64,000 nucleotides of DNA, from positions 140,745,546-140,809,545 of the forward strand of contig NC_133771.1 of assembly GCF_003597395.2 (NCBI RefSeq), in the 5' to 3' direction. Positions 1 through 11,955 of the stretch are shown piece by piece; position 1 is the stretch's first letter; every line of letters begins with the position of its first letter. The stretch comes from Chelonoidis abingdonii (Eukaryota > Chordata > Testudines > Testudinidae). Under the pieces are notes generated by a model. It was not told the DNA's origin. It saw only the letters and a list, made by a program, of their open reading frames with translations, and did no database searches. The position numbers and the translations under genes are program-made.

Positions 1-44
1 GTATCTCTTTTGAGCAGGCTTCACACAGACACAGCTATTTCTAA

Positions 45-194
45 CAATAAATCACTGCAAATTTACTTCTAACATAAACCTTAAGTTATACAATATCAAT
101 TAACAATAAATCAATAAATCATCCCAAATCTACTTCTAACATAAACCTTAAGTTATAAAGTATTAATTGACAATAAATCAATAAATCATTTCCC
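45..194. repeat. AT-rich tandem repeat, about 67-bp unit
   Basis: The segment containing CTTCTAACATAAACCTTAAG and AACAATAAATCAATAAATCA occurs about twice, with a partial third unit. Positions 195-480 show only AT-rich sequence with nothing recognised. Confidence 0.7.
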
Positions 195-494
195 ATATAA
201 ACCATGTTTAGTATAAACCTTCCTTAATATCCCTACATAATTTAGACAAGAGATTGAGGACACGGAAGACTCAAGCAGCTGAGCTACTAAAAATGTGTTT
301 AAGTCATTATAAATAGTGTGAGAAGTAGCTAGCATTGTACCCTATCTTAGAAAAAACAAATCTAAGGGTGATCCAAAGGAACTGTAGGCTGGTGAGCGTT
401 ACCTAAGTAGTGGGGCAAAACTGCTGAGAAAAACATTAGAGATACAGTTATGAAGTAAGAAAATGATGAAGAAAGAAAGGATGATTTAGAAATT

Positions 495-595
495 TGGGTG
501 TTAGCCTAGGATTTGGGAGACCAGAGTTCAGTTGCCTGCACTGCCACAGACTTTGTGTGTGACTGTGAGCAAGTCACTTAGTACCAGAATTTCCA
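495..595 (+). repeat. MIR-like CORE-SINE fragment
   Basis: It reads as the middle of a tRNA-core SINE: ATTTGGGAGACCAGAGTTCA followed by TGACTGTGAGCAAGTCACTTA. Confidence 0.5.
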
Positions 596-999
596 AAGGT
601 ACTCAGGCGCCTAAAGATGCAGACAGGTGCCTATTGGGATTTTAAAAAAGCGACTAATCTGTTTAGGTGCTTTTGTAAGTCCCACGAGATGTCTATCCTC
701 ATTTATGGCATCTAAACACTATTTATGTTTCAGCTCTTTTACAGATGAGATTCCCCATTCACAGAGATGTTGTGAAGATAACTATCTAGCTGGTGAAACA
801 CTCAGATACTACAGTATTGAGGGCCTTATAAGTATGTTAGATAGCACACAGATTAGGTTTTGTGTCGTGTTCCCACCCTTCCCCTTCCCTGCCGCCGAGC
901 AGCCGTTTGCCAGTGTGAAGGAGGGAGAGGAGCGGAGCCACAGCATGCTTGCCACTTGGGGGAGGAGGTGGAGAAGAGATGGGGGTGGGGCCTTGAGGA

Positions 1000-1930
1000 A
1001 GAGGGTGGAATCAGGGCATACCCAGTGGCGAGCTGGAGCTGGTTTGCGCAAACTGGTTGTTAAATTTAGAAGCCGGTTTGGAACCGGTTGTTAAACAGGT
1101 GGGCAAATGGGAGGGGGAGGTTTTTTCTGTCGTTACACTGGCCTGTGGGACCGTCCTGTCAGGTCTGCCTGAGCTCCCGGCTGGGGAGGCTCCCCCAGCC
1201 CCTCCCTCACCTCCTCTCCTCTCGCAAAGCCTCAGCGTGCCACGCCACCAGCGCCAGCCCTCTGAACCGCTCCTGGGCAGCTCTGCAGCTCCTGCCCCTT
1301 TGAGTGGCATGGTAAAAGGGTGGGGCTGTGAACTCCAGTGGGCCACGTGGCATCCATACACACTGCCCTGAGCAGCCTGGTGACAGGGCCGGGCCAGGGC
1401 TGGGTGGAGGGGTTGGATAAGGGGCAGGGAGTGGTTGGAGGGGGTGGAGGTTCTGGAGGGGCGGTCAGGGGACGAGGAATGGGAGGGCTGGGTAGGCATG
1501 GGAGTCCCAGGGGTCTGTTGGGGTGATGGTGGATGGGGCTGGGGCAGGGGCAGTCAGGGATCAGGGAGCGGGGTAAGTTGGGTTGGGGGTGGGGTCCTGG
1601 AGGGCAGTTAGGGTGGGGGTCGCAGGAGGGGGTGGTCAGGAGCGGTTGACAGGTTGCGGGTTCTGAGCAGTCAGGGGCAAGACATGGGTAGGAGTTAGAA
1701 GGGGGGGGGAATAGGCTGTTTTGAGAGGCACGTGGGACTTGTGCTCACCGGCCGGTTCCCTACCGGTTCTTTGGCAGCACTTCGGCAGCAAGTCCTTCAC
1801 TCGCTCTGGGTCTTTGGCGGCACTGAAGGACCCGCCACTGACGTGCTGCCGAAGACCCTGGGCATACCCCCTCCAGCTCCCTGCCATGAGCGACTCAGGG
1901 CAGGTGGCTGGGAGCATCCCCACGACACCA
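1000..1930. repeat. GC-rich block with repeat fragments
   Basis: It has GGTTGTTAAA / ACCGGTTGTT motifs at 1040-1095 and CACCGGCCGGTTCCCTACCGG at about 1747. It also has a TTCGGCAGCA / TGCTGCCGAAGA inverted pair at 1780-1852. Similar motifs recur at 3.1-3.4 and 41.3 kb, so this is repetitive DNA, not exons. The long frames here are composition artefacts. Confidence 0.55.
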
Positions 1931-2310
1931 GCCCACATCCCCAGCCCTCTGCACTGATCCCTGCAGCCCCCTCACACACCGCCAGCCCCCTGTACTCCCT
2001 CATACAACCCCTGCACTGACTCCCACACCCGTCTCACACGCCCTCAGCCCCCTGCTCTGACCCCTGCACCCTCTCGCATGTCCCCAGCCTTCTGTCCTGA
2101 TCCACCCACACCCTGCCCTGCCCCCTGCGCCACTCCTCACACCCCCCCAGCCCCCTGCATCCCCTCACATACCCTGAGCCCCCTGCCCTAACTCCTGCAC
2201 CCCCTCACACACATCCAACCCCCTGCCCTGACCTCTGCATTCCCCCTCACACACACCCCACCTCCTGCCTTGACCCCTGCACCCCCCCTCCACATCCCCA
2301 CCCTGAGCAC
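1930..2310. repeat. C-rich minisatellite, period about 40 bp
   Basis: Repeated units vary around CAGCCCCCTGCCCTGACCCC followed by TGCACCCCCTCACACAC. About eight imperfect copies are seen on the plus strand. Confidence 0.75.
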
Positions 2311-2659
2311 CAAACAAGAGCTCCTGCGTCCCTCACACCAAACAGGAGCTGCCCCAGGTAAGTGCTCCACATCCCCAACCCTGAGCCCCCTCCCTCACCC
2401 TAACTCTGGCCAGACTTTGCACCCCTGTCAGCCATTCTCTGTGCAGACAGCACCACACCTGCCTAGGACTCTGCAACAATCACACACCCGTATCCCACCA
2501 CCTAGATACTTGAGAACTGCATAGGGGAAACTGAGGCACCAACACAGTATTCAGAGAAAACATTATGAACATTCTCACTTTGTCACACTAGAGGAGGGGC
2601 AGCTCAGTGCATAGAGAGACAAAGAGAATGGGCTAGAACCAGGGAGAAGGTAGGCACCC

Positions 2660-2966
2660 GCTCTATGTGGGCAGGGGTGGGGATGGAGATGGACCCCCTC
2701 CCCAGCCCTGCTGTGCTTGCAGTTTACCCCCAGCCCATCCTTGCTCCAGGGACTAACCCTATCTCCCACCCCACTTGCTTTTGCCCCCAGCCCCTGCCTT
2801 GCTCCAGTCAGCAGGGACTAATCCTAACCCCATGCCCCACTATGCTCATCTTGCCCCTGGTCCCTGCCTCGCTCGAGCTCGGGCCCAATCCTCCCTGCAT
2901 GCCCCACTGTGCTCTTGGCCCTGGCCCCTGCCTCACTCCAGCTAGGGACCAATCCTTTGCCCCCCA
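2660..2966. repeat. Imperfect tandem repeat, about 70-bp unit
   Basis: Successive units share CCCACT(G/A)TGCTC, TTGCCCCTGGCCCCTGCCT, CACTCCAGCT and GGGACTAATCC. A stray unit-like piece (CCCACTGTGCTCTTGCCCCT) flanks the transposon at 6097. Confidence 0.65.
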
Positions 2967-3402
2967 CCAGTGCCAGCTCTAGGTTTTTTGCTGCCCAAAG
3001 CAAAAACTTTTTGGCTGCCCCCACCCCAGCCTTGGGCTCCCCCCCCCACACTCCCCTGCTGCCCCAGCCCTGGGTTCTCCCCCCCTCATGCCCCCTGCTG
3101 CCCCAGCACTGGGCTCCCTCCTTGCCCCCAGGAGCGGCGCCAGGGTTTTTGATGCCCTAGGCGGGGGTCCTTCTGCGCTCCCGGTCATTGGTGGCAATTC
3201 CGTGGCAAGGGGGGTCCTTCCGCACTCCTGGTCTTCGGGGCACTTTGGCAGCGGGTCCCGGAGCGAGCGAAGGACCCACCGCAGAATTGCCACCGATAAC
3301 CCAGAGCGTGGAAGGACCCCCCACGGCCGAATTGCTGCCCTCCCAAATCCTGGCGCCCTAGGCAACCACCTAGGTCGCCTAAATGGAAGTGCTGGCCCTG
3401 CT
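2967..3402. mobile_element. Non-autonomous DNA transposon relic with TIRs
   Basis: It begins CAGTGCCAGCTCTAGG. It ends in the inverse of CAGGGCCAGCACTTCC. The centre is GC-rich (GCCCTAGGCGGGGGTCC) with CTTCGGGGCACTTTGGCAGC motifs. No transposase frame is recognised. Confidence 0.5.
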
Positions 3403-4452
3403 TGCCCCCCACCAGTACCCTCCCCCACCCCCCCTGAGACCCTAGCCCTGGGCTCTCCCCCAAACCTGCACCCTCCTGCTGTCTCAACCCTGGGTCACTG
3501 GTAACTCGCTCCCAGGGCAGGTCATTCAGCAGGAATTTTGGATGTGCACAGAACACAGACAGGATTGGTTCCCATATGGTTACAGAACTGCAGTAAAGTG
3601 GAACAAGTTTCAGCTTGTATGATTGGAGGATATCTGGATGCATATTATAAGACTGTCCTACACAAATGAGGAAAAGTTGAGGTAACTTTATTATTCTTTT
3701 GTTCCATTCTTTCTTTCTATGGGGGATTTGCCAATGCAATATCACTGTCTTCCTTTTAAACAAATAAAATAAAATAAAAAAATAGGCGATGGCTGTTGAA
3801 AATAGCAATTCCAGTCCTAAAAACACTGGGAAGCATTTCTTGCTCAATTTTATCCTACTTTTTCTACAGCAAGTTACAGTGGATCAGTATATTTGATTTG
3901 GGAGAAATGAAGTAACAGTTGCCCAAATTGAGCTTGAACACTCCTGAATTTTGAGGGTGTTCAAATCTGGAAGGCAGGTTCTAGATTCCCTTTCTGAATA
4001 TTAGCTATATCTGGAAAGAAAAAGTCAATTTCTGTTTCCATGGCTCAGAAGTGGAAATCCTCCTAAGTGCCTGGTACAGTATCTAAAGCTGCCCAGGTCC
4101 AGAGCCTCCACTCCATTAATTTTCATTTTGAATTCTAGTGGGATCCACATACCTCCCTTGCTAGGCTTCAGATAGAGAGGGGCACTGTCCATTTAGTCCA
4201 CCCAATTCCTTCTTTGGGGGCTGCAAGGCGAGGTCACACCAGTATCCCTAATCCAGTCTGGGGAAGTCTTCCAAAGGGGATATCTGGGGCAAAGTCTTCT
4301 ACTCCTTGGGCATACTTGTTCCCCATTCACAGTGCCACCCCTTTTGACTCACAGCAAGTTACTGCATGGCTCAGCTACCTCAATCCCTACCCCTCCCTTT
4401 CCTGTTGATAGTGGCCAAGGGATTGCTGGGAAATGTAATTCTTTCCCTGCTC
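3403..4452. other. Intergenic, nothing recognised
   Basis: Mixed composition. No convincing exon, RNA gene or repeat family could be assigned. Confidence 0.4.
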
Positions 4453-4683
4453 CAGGGCTGGCTCTATAGGCAGGGCGCTGGGCAAGGAACTACAGCTCCC
4501 ACGGTCCCATGGGTTCTCAGTTCCAGCTCCCGTGCTGGATCCCCAGCTGGATCCTCATGGGTTGTGAGAGGGGAGGAAGTGAGTTTAAAAAAAAAAAAAA
4601 AAAAAAAAAGCCTGAACGCTGCCCCCTGCAAATGTGCTGTCCCAAGCACCTGCTTGTTTTGCTGGTGCCTAGAGCCGGCCCTG
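4453..4683. mobile_element. 231-bp miniature transposon
   Basis: Terminal inverted repeats CAGGGCTGGCTCTATAG and (inverse) CAGGGCCGGCTCTAGGC. An internal A22 run starts near 4588. No clear target duplication. Confidence 0.6.
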
Positions 4684-4709
4684 CCCCATACCATGCCCTG
4701 CTGTCATGT

Positions 4710-6096
4710 CAGGGTGGATAAAAATCAATGCTTTTTTTAAAAAAAATTAAAAACAGCTTTTTTTATTTAAATCAGATTTTTCTGATAAAATGCTTTTTGA
4801 GGAAAAAACCTATCTAAAGATAAGTTATAATGTATCTTAATTAAAACTATCATGGAATAGGGATTATAAATTCTAATTCTATAGTATGAGAATATATTCA
4901 TGTAATGTTTAAGAAAAATTTTGTAAATAAGTTCCAATAGTTCGTGGATTAGGGACCCAAACTTATGGAGTTCCACAAGCTTCTGTACAGATTATTTAAG
5001 TTAATCTTTCTATTTACCCAATGGAACTCAGTGCTCAATCTAGAATAGCGGTAGGCAACCTATGTCACGGGTGCCAAAGGCGGCATGTGAGCTGATTTTC
5101 AGTGGCACTCACACTGCCTGGATCCTGGCCACCGGTCCGGAGGGCTCTGTGTTTTATTTAATTTTAAATGAAGCTTCTTAAACATTTTAAAAACCTAATT
5201 TACTTTACGTAAAACAATAGTTTAATTATATATTATAGACTTATAGAAAGAGACCTTCTAAGAACGTTAAAATATATTGCCGGCACGCAAAACCTTAAAT
5301 TAGAGTGAATGAATGAAGGCTCAGCACACCACTTCAGAAAGGTTGCCGACCCCTGGTCTAGAAGATACCATCAGAGATGCCTAGTTTTGCAGTTCTCAAA
5401 CTATGGATTTCTGTCTCCACAGGCAACATGCTTGTTAACAGCAAAAATGTTTTTAATAACAGACCTCAACTCTATTGTCCTTCTGCAAATTTGTGTACAT
5501 TTACCTCTCTCTAAAAGTGAAAAGTTTCAAAAAGTTCAATGAATAGAAGATTGTTGGGGGTGGAATAGATTTGGACAAGAAGAAGTCTGGAGATAAATGA
5601 GAGACCCAAGGGACATATGCTTTTTTGTTAAACTATTATGTTTGCTGTTGAAGAAAAAAATCCAGAATATTTAACTAATAAATACTTTTAGTTAAATAAA
5701 ACAATTTAAATGTCTGCCTGGTGATGTTCTCCTCCTAATACACCACGGCAAGAAAATCCTCCAAATATTAATGATTAACCTGCTGAACTGGAGATAGTTC
5801 ACCTCCCAGTGACTTCATATATATCTGCTTCAATTACCTTTGGTAAATGAAATAACCAAACAATCATTCATTTTCTGATATAGCTGTAAAACTCATCTGA
5901 AAAGTTTTCAAAATAAATCACTTAAAAATGTATAGCGTGTACCTTCTAAAAACAAAACCTACACTATCTCTGAGTTGTGAGGAATATATAATAAGGTTAT
6001 AACAACCAAGAAGAATGCACTTTTATGTAGAAATCCATGATTAAATCAAGTCTTCCTGACTAGTGATTTAAATCATGATTTAAATCAAATCCTCCC
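4710..6096. mobile_element. Non-autonomous DNA transposon, copy 1
   Basis: The left end is CAGGGTGGATAAAAATCAATG. The right end is the inverse of CAGGGAGGATTTGATTTAAA. The interior is AT-rich without a coding frame. A second copy lies at 16431-17045. The element is interrupted by a 310-bp hAT-like insertion at 5046-5355. Confidence 0.65.
5046..5355. mobile_element. Nested hAT-like MITE, 310 bp
   Basis: Ends TAGCGGTAGGCAACCT and (inverse) CAGGGGTCGGCAACCT. The flanking 8-bp duplications are ATCTAGAA (5038-5045) and GTCTAGAA (5356-5363). The related copy at 16.4 kb retains the uninterrupted site GTCTAGAA at 16763-16770. Confidence 0.85.
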
Positions 6097-6229
6097 TGCC
6101 CACTGTGCTCTTGCCCCTGACCTCTTCATTCCCCAGGGGAGCCCATAAATATGTTTGGCCCACAAAAAGTAAATCCAGCCCTGCCTGCTTCACCTCCATA
6201 ATTTAGAATAGTGTTAAATTAAAAAATAT

Positions 6230-6350
6230 ATATATTTTCAGTGATGTAACCTATAACCTTGTAGAGGTGGGTTTTTTAGAGCGCTGGGACCTCTCCCAGC
6301 ACTATGCCACACTACACAAGCTACGTTGCCAGTGTAGACTAGCCCTTTGT
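6230..6350. repeat. Short repeat fragment (GCCAGTGTAGAC type)
   Basis: TAGAGGTGGG, AGCGCTGGGA and GCCAGTGTAGACTAGCCCTTT resemble the TGTAGAC-ended repeats near 10.7 and 31.7 kb. Confidence 0.35.
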
Positions 6351-6939
6351 TGAAAAGTAAGCAGAAAAGCAGTTTCTAACGCCCTAATAAGAACCCAGAA
6401 ATAAAGCCATATGTATAGATAAGTTATATTTGCAGGTATAAACAAAGCAGTAAGTGTTTGAGATCCACAAGATATGATAATCAATGTGAAAGCTATACAA
6501 TTATATGTGTATCCATAAAAAAAGGAACGGTTACAGTTTAAAGCATAAAAACATGCTTACATGTTTGGAAAAGCTTGGAAAGACGCAAATCAGTTTGTCT
6601 AACCATGCATGGACTAATACATATAACAAACACTGCTTGATTCGGGGATGCTTTTTTTCACCAGATGTCAATTATACAAAAGAGTGTAATGTATCACACA
6701 GAGAAGGTTTATGTGGCCAGTGTGGCTGGCAGGGAAACTGGATGGGTGAGGATATGAAGTACACATCCAACTCTTGCCACGCGTACTGGCATAAACAAGC
6801 TCTTAATGATATGTGAAGCTCTTAATGTCGTGTCTTGTGCAAAAAACATTTGCAAGACACGTTATGTTTGGTTTATTCATTAACAGGAAAGGTTTATCCA
6901 AATTGACATTTTTCTTAATTCTAAATGACTTTTTATGCA

Positions 6940-7300
6940 AGATGGGTGTTGGGGATCATCCTCCATAGGCCAAGGTAATAGGACATCCTATCCCTAGGCC
7001 AAGCTAAGCCAGGAGCTCTGCTCTCTGGCCCTTGCTCCCAGTCCCTCCCTTCCCTCTCTGGGGCTGCATGTGCAGGCGCACCCTGGCAGTATGCACCAAA
7101 ATTTGGCTGTGCTCTTGTGATCAGGAAGCACGGCTCTTTGCAAAAGGCTTCTTCTGATTGGTCTCCATCGAAAATCCTGCAGACTCTCTGATAGTTTGCT
7201 TGCAGATGGGTGTTCAGCAGACCAGGGTTAACAGATTTGTGCTGCTGCCATTGGCAATAGAGTGCAGTAGACTGCACCACAGATTGTTGACATAGAGAGG
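6940..7300. repeat. Dispersed repeat related to 9640-9970
   Basis: Shared words include GGGGCTGCATGTG, TTGCTCCCAG and TGTTGGGGATCATCC, against GGGATGACCCCCAACATCC in the other copy. The reading frame over 6933-7280 has no recognised domain. Confidence 0.4.
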
Positions 7301-7458
7301 ACTAAGAAGTTTGTCCCAAGGAACTCTGGGATACATCTGGAGAACTTCTGGAACCCAAGTCAAGCAAGGACTGCATACATGCAGGAGAGCAATAGGGCTT
7401 GGACCTTAGGTCCCAACTTAGTACTGGCATGGACCCTCCAGCTCTGCAGGATCTGAGG

Positions 7459-7910
7459 CAGGGGTGGCCACCCTAAGCCTGAGAAGGAGCCAGAATTTAC
7501 CAATGAACATTGCCAAAAAGCCACAGTAATATATTAGCAGCTCCCCATCTGCTACCCCCTCCAGCCCCCAGCACCTCCCCCTCACCAGCAGCCTCACCAA
7601 TCAGCGCCTCTCCCTACCTCCCCATGCCTCCCGCCCCAGCTGTTTTGCAATGCACAGGGGGCTCTGGAGGGGAAGGGGAAGAAGCGAGGGCATGGTAGGC
7701 TCAGGGAGAAAGGGAAGGAGCATTGGGGGAAGGAGTGGAGTGGTGGCAGGACCTGGGGCAGAGCAGTGGGTTGAGCAGCGAGCACCCCACAGCACATTGA
7801 AAAGTCATCATCTGTAGCTCCAGCTTTGGAGTCAGTGCCTATGCAAGGAGCCGCATATTAACCTTTGAAGAACCGCATGCAGCTCCGGAGGCATGGGTTG
7901 GCCACCCCTG
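7459..7910. mobile_element. hAT-like element, 452 bp
   Basis: Ends CAGGGGTGGCCACCCTAAGC and (inverse) CAGGGGTGGCCAACCC. The flanking 8-bp duplications are ATCTGAGG (7451-7458) and ATCTGGGG (7911-7918), with one mismatch. No transposase. Confidence 0.8.
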
Positions 7911-8430
7911 ATCTGGGGACTCTAGGTTTGAACCCTGGGTTTAGAAGTGCTGGAACAATTTGTATAGTGCGGATGCTGAGAGCTGTTTAACCAAACTGTA
8001 AACCCTATCAATAATGGAAGCCATTTCAAGCCAGGGATTGCAGCAGTACTCTCAGCACCCCTAGTTCCAGCATCTATGCCTAAGTTAATACAACTAGTGT
8101 GAAGATGCAACGGGGGTTAGGCTTGAGCCCAGGTTCAAACCTGGGCTTACCCTGCTGTGTATGTAGATGTACTCTAAGAGTCTTGAAGGCTTTAATTGGA
8201 TAGGCAGTATTAAATAATGGATCATTAATTTTGTTATATTAGGAATTGATTAGATAAGTTGATAGGCTATCTGGTTCACATACTTTTCTTGGTTGTAAAT
8301 TTTTAGTGGCCTCTTGCATCTCTTCTTTGGTATGTGAATGTTTTAGTATTGACTAACGTTCTGATTTATAAATTAATGATTTTTTAAAAAGGTCAGTCTT
8401 GTGAATCAGATGCTGCACCAAATTATTACA

Positions 8431-8602
8431 AGTATCAGAGGGGGTAGCCGTGTTAGTCTGGATCTGTAAAAGCAGCAGAGGGTCCTGTGGCATCTTATAG
8501 ACTAACAGACGTACTGGAGCATGAGCTTTCGTGGGTGAATACCCACTTCGTCGGATGAAGTGAGTATTCACCCAGGAAAACTCATGCTCCAATACATCTG
8601 TC
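8431..8602 (+). mobile_element. tRNA-headed palindromic SINE-like copy
   Basis: The head is GGGGGTAGCCGTGTTAGTCT, then CTGTGGCATCTTATAGACTA and CATGAGCTTTCGTGGGTGAA. A shorter inverted arm follows. Flanks AAATTATTACA (8420-8430) and AAACTATTACA (8603-8613) are an 11-bp duplication with one mismatch. Confidence 0.8.
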
Positions 8603-9059
8603 AAACTATTACAGGTGCTTTAAAAAAAAAACAAATGGCCCTGTTACTTCATATAGTTCCATCAAGAAGCTTAATAGACACCATGACACATGTGGCCTCC
8701 TCCCACCTCAGAAGGCTGTTAACAGTCTTCTAACTGCTATTCCTTTAATGATCCCATTGCAGTGTTGCTTCAAGGAGTACTAGTTAATCTGCATTAGTAT
8801 CCAATATACTTGGTGTATACAATGCCAATGTTACTTCAGGTGAAAAGGATATTGAAAGCTATTTCTCTTCCTTATTTTTTAAAAACAATAGGCCATAGTA
8901 TAATTTACTTTTAAAATCAGACCTACCTATTGAAATCCTGGAGGTGTGCTGATTAAAAATCAATGACATGATGTGTAAGATAGCCTTCTAATTTTTACTA
9001 TAGTATTCTGTCTTAGTACAGAGAATTAATGGTAGAGATTACATCTTATTTATCTGTGT

Positions 9060-9345
9060 TACAGTAACACCTAGAGGTCCCAGACAAAATCAGGGCTCCC
9101 TTTTGTTAGATTCTATCCAAATACTTAGCAAGAGACAGCCCCTGCCCCAAAGAGCTTACAGTCTAAATAGACATGAGAGAGAGGAAATATTAAAAGCTCC
9201 ATTTTTCACCTAAGGAACCGAAGCACAGAAAGTCTGAGTGACTCGCTCAAGGTCACAGAGCAAGTTTGTGGTTCAGCAAAGATTTGAACAAGACTCTTTT
9301 GAGTCCCAGTGCAGTACCTTAACCACAAGACCACACTGTCTTTCA
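9060..9345. repeat. Two adjoining dispersed repeats, second MIR-like
   Basis: 9060-9185 has ACACCTAGAGGTCCCAGAC and CCTGCCCCAAAGAGCTTACA, a widespread sauropsid repeat. 9195-9345 has GAGTGACTCGCTCAAGGTCA, a CORE-SINE read in reverse. Confidence 0.5.
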
Positions 9346-9639
9346 AGTTTTAAAATGGTGCAGAGCTTATTGTTGAGACCCTGCTGAAAAATATTTAGCC
9401 ATTTTTCATTTCAAGAAGTCATTACATTTTTCACTACTAACGACTAAAAGACTGTAATACCACCTTGTACCACAGGGTGGTATGGGCTGTCAGGTAATTA
9501 TTATAGCTAGATGATATCTGAAAAATCTTCTGGCTGAGAAGTATTTCCCAACTTGCACAAAGATAAACCATTTCTGTTAATGAATAATGTGGCCTGCAAA
9601 TGTTTTGTGCACAAGACATAACATTATGAGCAGGACCGA

Positions 9640-9970
9640 GCATCTGCTTTCCTCGGCACAGCCAGGGGAGGGATGACCCCCAACATCCTGGCAGCCAGGA
9701 GCTGCCTGTCAGCTTTGCTCTCTGCTCCAGGCAAGCTCTGTGCAGCCCAAGCCACCACTGCAGGAGGCTGGGGGAAGGTTTCGGGGCTGGCTTCCTTGGT
9801 GATGCATGTGCAGATGCTTGGTCCGGCTCCACTGTTTGTTCCTTGCTCCCAGCTCATCCACCCTTGATCTCCCTGGGGCTGCATGTGGAGGGGTGCCTGG
9901 GCAACATGCACTGTGAGCCAGCGAATGGGAGCCAGCCCTAAAATTTCCCCACATCCTCCCAGGGATCCCT
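9640..9970. repeat. Dispersed GC-rich repeat related to 6940-7300
   Basis: CTCCCTGGGGCTGCATGTGG and GTGCCTGGGCAACATGCA match words in the 6.9-7.3 kb copy. The open frames on both strands are not gene-like. Confidence 0.4.
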
Positions 9971-10559
9971 TATCCCTGCCTCCTGGTGTGCAGAGGAAGG
10001 GAGCAGGGATATGAGATTCCTGGGGGGTGCTGAAGCACGCTGCATCTCATGCCCTGTAAATGCACTTCATTGCTCCACAGACGCCAGCTGTGTGTGTGTG
10101 TGTTTTCCCTCAAACTTACATTTGTCAAACTTCAAAAAATAGACAAAAATAAACAAAAAACCAACCAAACAAGAACATCTTCACTGAATATCTCATTTTA
10201 AAAATTAACAATTGCAACATTTCATTTTAATACTTTGACAGCCCTGGAGATTGATGTCCTAATTATCTTCAGAGCAGGTGCATATGGGCATTATCCTGCC
10301 AATGTGGCTCATCCTAGAGATAGGGAGCCCAATTCTCAGATTAGATGGTAGTTCAATATAAAGCCTTTTCACACTGCAGTCATTCTACTGAGACAGCTAC
10401 CAAAGGAGCTAGTTATGCAGTTTATGTACTCGTGTGGTCCTTATGGGCACCTGAGTCTCATCAATAGCACTGTCACAGTTAGGAAACAGGGTGGGCAGTA
10501 GAGTTTTCTCACAGTGCAACACATTTGTAGGGCTACGGTGCTGACACTATAGAGTCAGG

Positions 10560-10772
10560 GGGAGCAGTGCTAGGCACTCTGGAATAGGGTTACTGTCTCA
10601 GGTCTGAGCACTGCAGTGTGGACGCCAAACCGCACATTCGAGCATGGGTCAGAAAATCTTAATCTAGAGTTAAAATGCAGTGTAGACACTCAAGCCCAGG
10701 ATTCCCTGACATAGGTCAGCTGTCTTGAGTCCCACTAGCCTTAGGTTTACATTGCTGTGTAGACGTACCATT
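10560..10772. repeat. Repeat ending GCTGTGTAGACGTACC
   Basis: GCAGTGTGGACGCC, TGCAGTGTAGACACTCAAGC and ATTGCTGTGTAGACGTACCA are internal repeats of a short DNA-transposon family with related pieces near 6.3, 8.15 and 31.7 kb. Confidence 0.4.
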
Positions 10773-11504
10773 AAGGATTAAATCTGATTTCACACTGGTT
10801 CATATCAGGAATGATTCCACTGAGTCAGAGAAGTTAGTGTGTAAAAACTGTTGTGATATTCGAATCGGGCCCCATAATCTTACCATCGTCTTGAACCTTT
10901 ATAAACTAGGGACTACAGGCTGCTTGTGCTCTTTTGTTCTTTCTGGCACATTGTATAACTTTAGGGTTGGGGGAAAAAACCAAACAGTGGCAGTCATTCA
11001 AATACCAATTCACATATAAGGAAGATCCAGAACTATTAGTTTAAGAAAACCAATCAATATTACCTCCACACATAAATAGTAAAAGGAAATGTTTAATCAC
11101 TGACTTTGCCAAAGCTTCTGAGGCTGTGAAATAGACGTATTTGTTCCACTTTGAGAGCAGAATGGAGCTTGGGTTTATGATAAGCAGACTTTATCCATTT
11201 ATAATAATCATAAGAGTTACTAGGTAAAAATAGAATCTTTATTTTCTTATCTTTCCCCTTTGTGCTGAATTAATTACTCAGAAGAAACTTCTGCTAACAG
11301 GAGTAATGCAACTACTAGAGAACATGGATTCTCTTCCTGTTCACACATCAGAATATCAACTACACTTTGATTACTAGACCTTTTTTACTGGCAACATACA
11401 AGGCAGAAAAAGCAGCTTCCTCTGGACATTGCAGGTTGAGTTCACAAGCCTGGTACTTAGAAAGTTATTATGTGTGAACTGAGAGAGTTTGATATGGAAT
11501 CACT

Positions 11505-11955
11505 AAAATAACAGGTTACAGACTAACACAGCTAATACTCTGAATCAGTAAAAGTACAAGGAGTCCTTGTGGCACCTTAGAGACTAAGGAATTTATCTGG
11601 GCATAAGCTTTCGTGGGCTAGAGCCCACTTCATCAGATGCATGGAGTGGAAAATACAGGAGCAGGTATAAATAAGATTGGAAAAAAGAATGAGTACCACC
11701 TAAGGTGCCACAAGTACTCCTCATTCTTTTTGCCGATACAGACTAACACGGCTACCACTATGAAAAGACTGGAGTTGCTTTAGACTGACCTCACACTTGG
11801 TAAGGCAACTCCCATCTTTTCATGTATTTATACCTGCTCCTATATTTTCAATTCAATGTATCTGATGAAGTGAGTTCTAGCCCATGAAAGCTTATGCCCA
11901 AATAAATTCCTTAGTCTCTAAGGTGCCACAAGGACTTGTCCTTGTTTGTACTAAA
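11505..11955. mobile_element. Rearranged cluster of palindromic SINE-like arms
   Basis: The plus-sense arm GTCCTTGTGGCACCTTAGAG is at 11565-11655. It is followed by two reverse-sense arms (11702-11765 with head ACAGACTAACACGGCTACCA; 11820-11945 ending CTCTAAGGTGCCACAAGGAC). It looks like one element inserted beside or into another. Confidence 0.7.

Noticed and set aside
1011..1499. Long frames on both strands in GC-rich DNA
   Set aside because: Pro/Ser/Gly-rich low-complexity products in repetitive GC-rich sequence, with no splice or homology support.
3088..3847. Frames of 138 and 220 codons overlapping on opposite strands
   Set aside because: They run through a non-autonomous transposon and its flank, with no recognisable domain.
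6505..6816. Plus-strand frame of 103 codons with Cys/Trp residues
   Set aside because: It begins at GTG, has no domain, no exon context and no detectable family. It may be chance.
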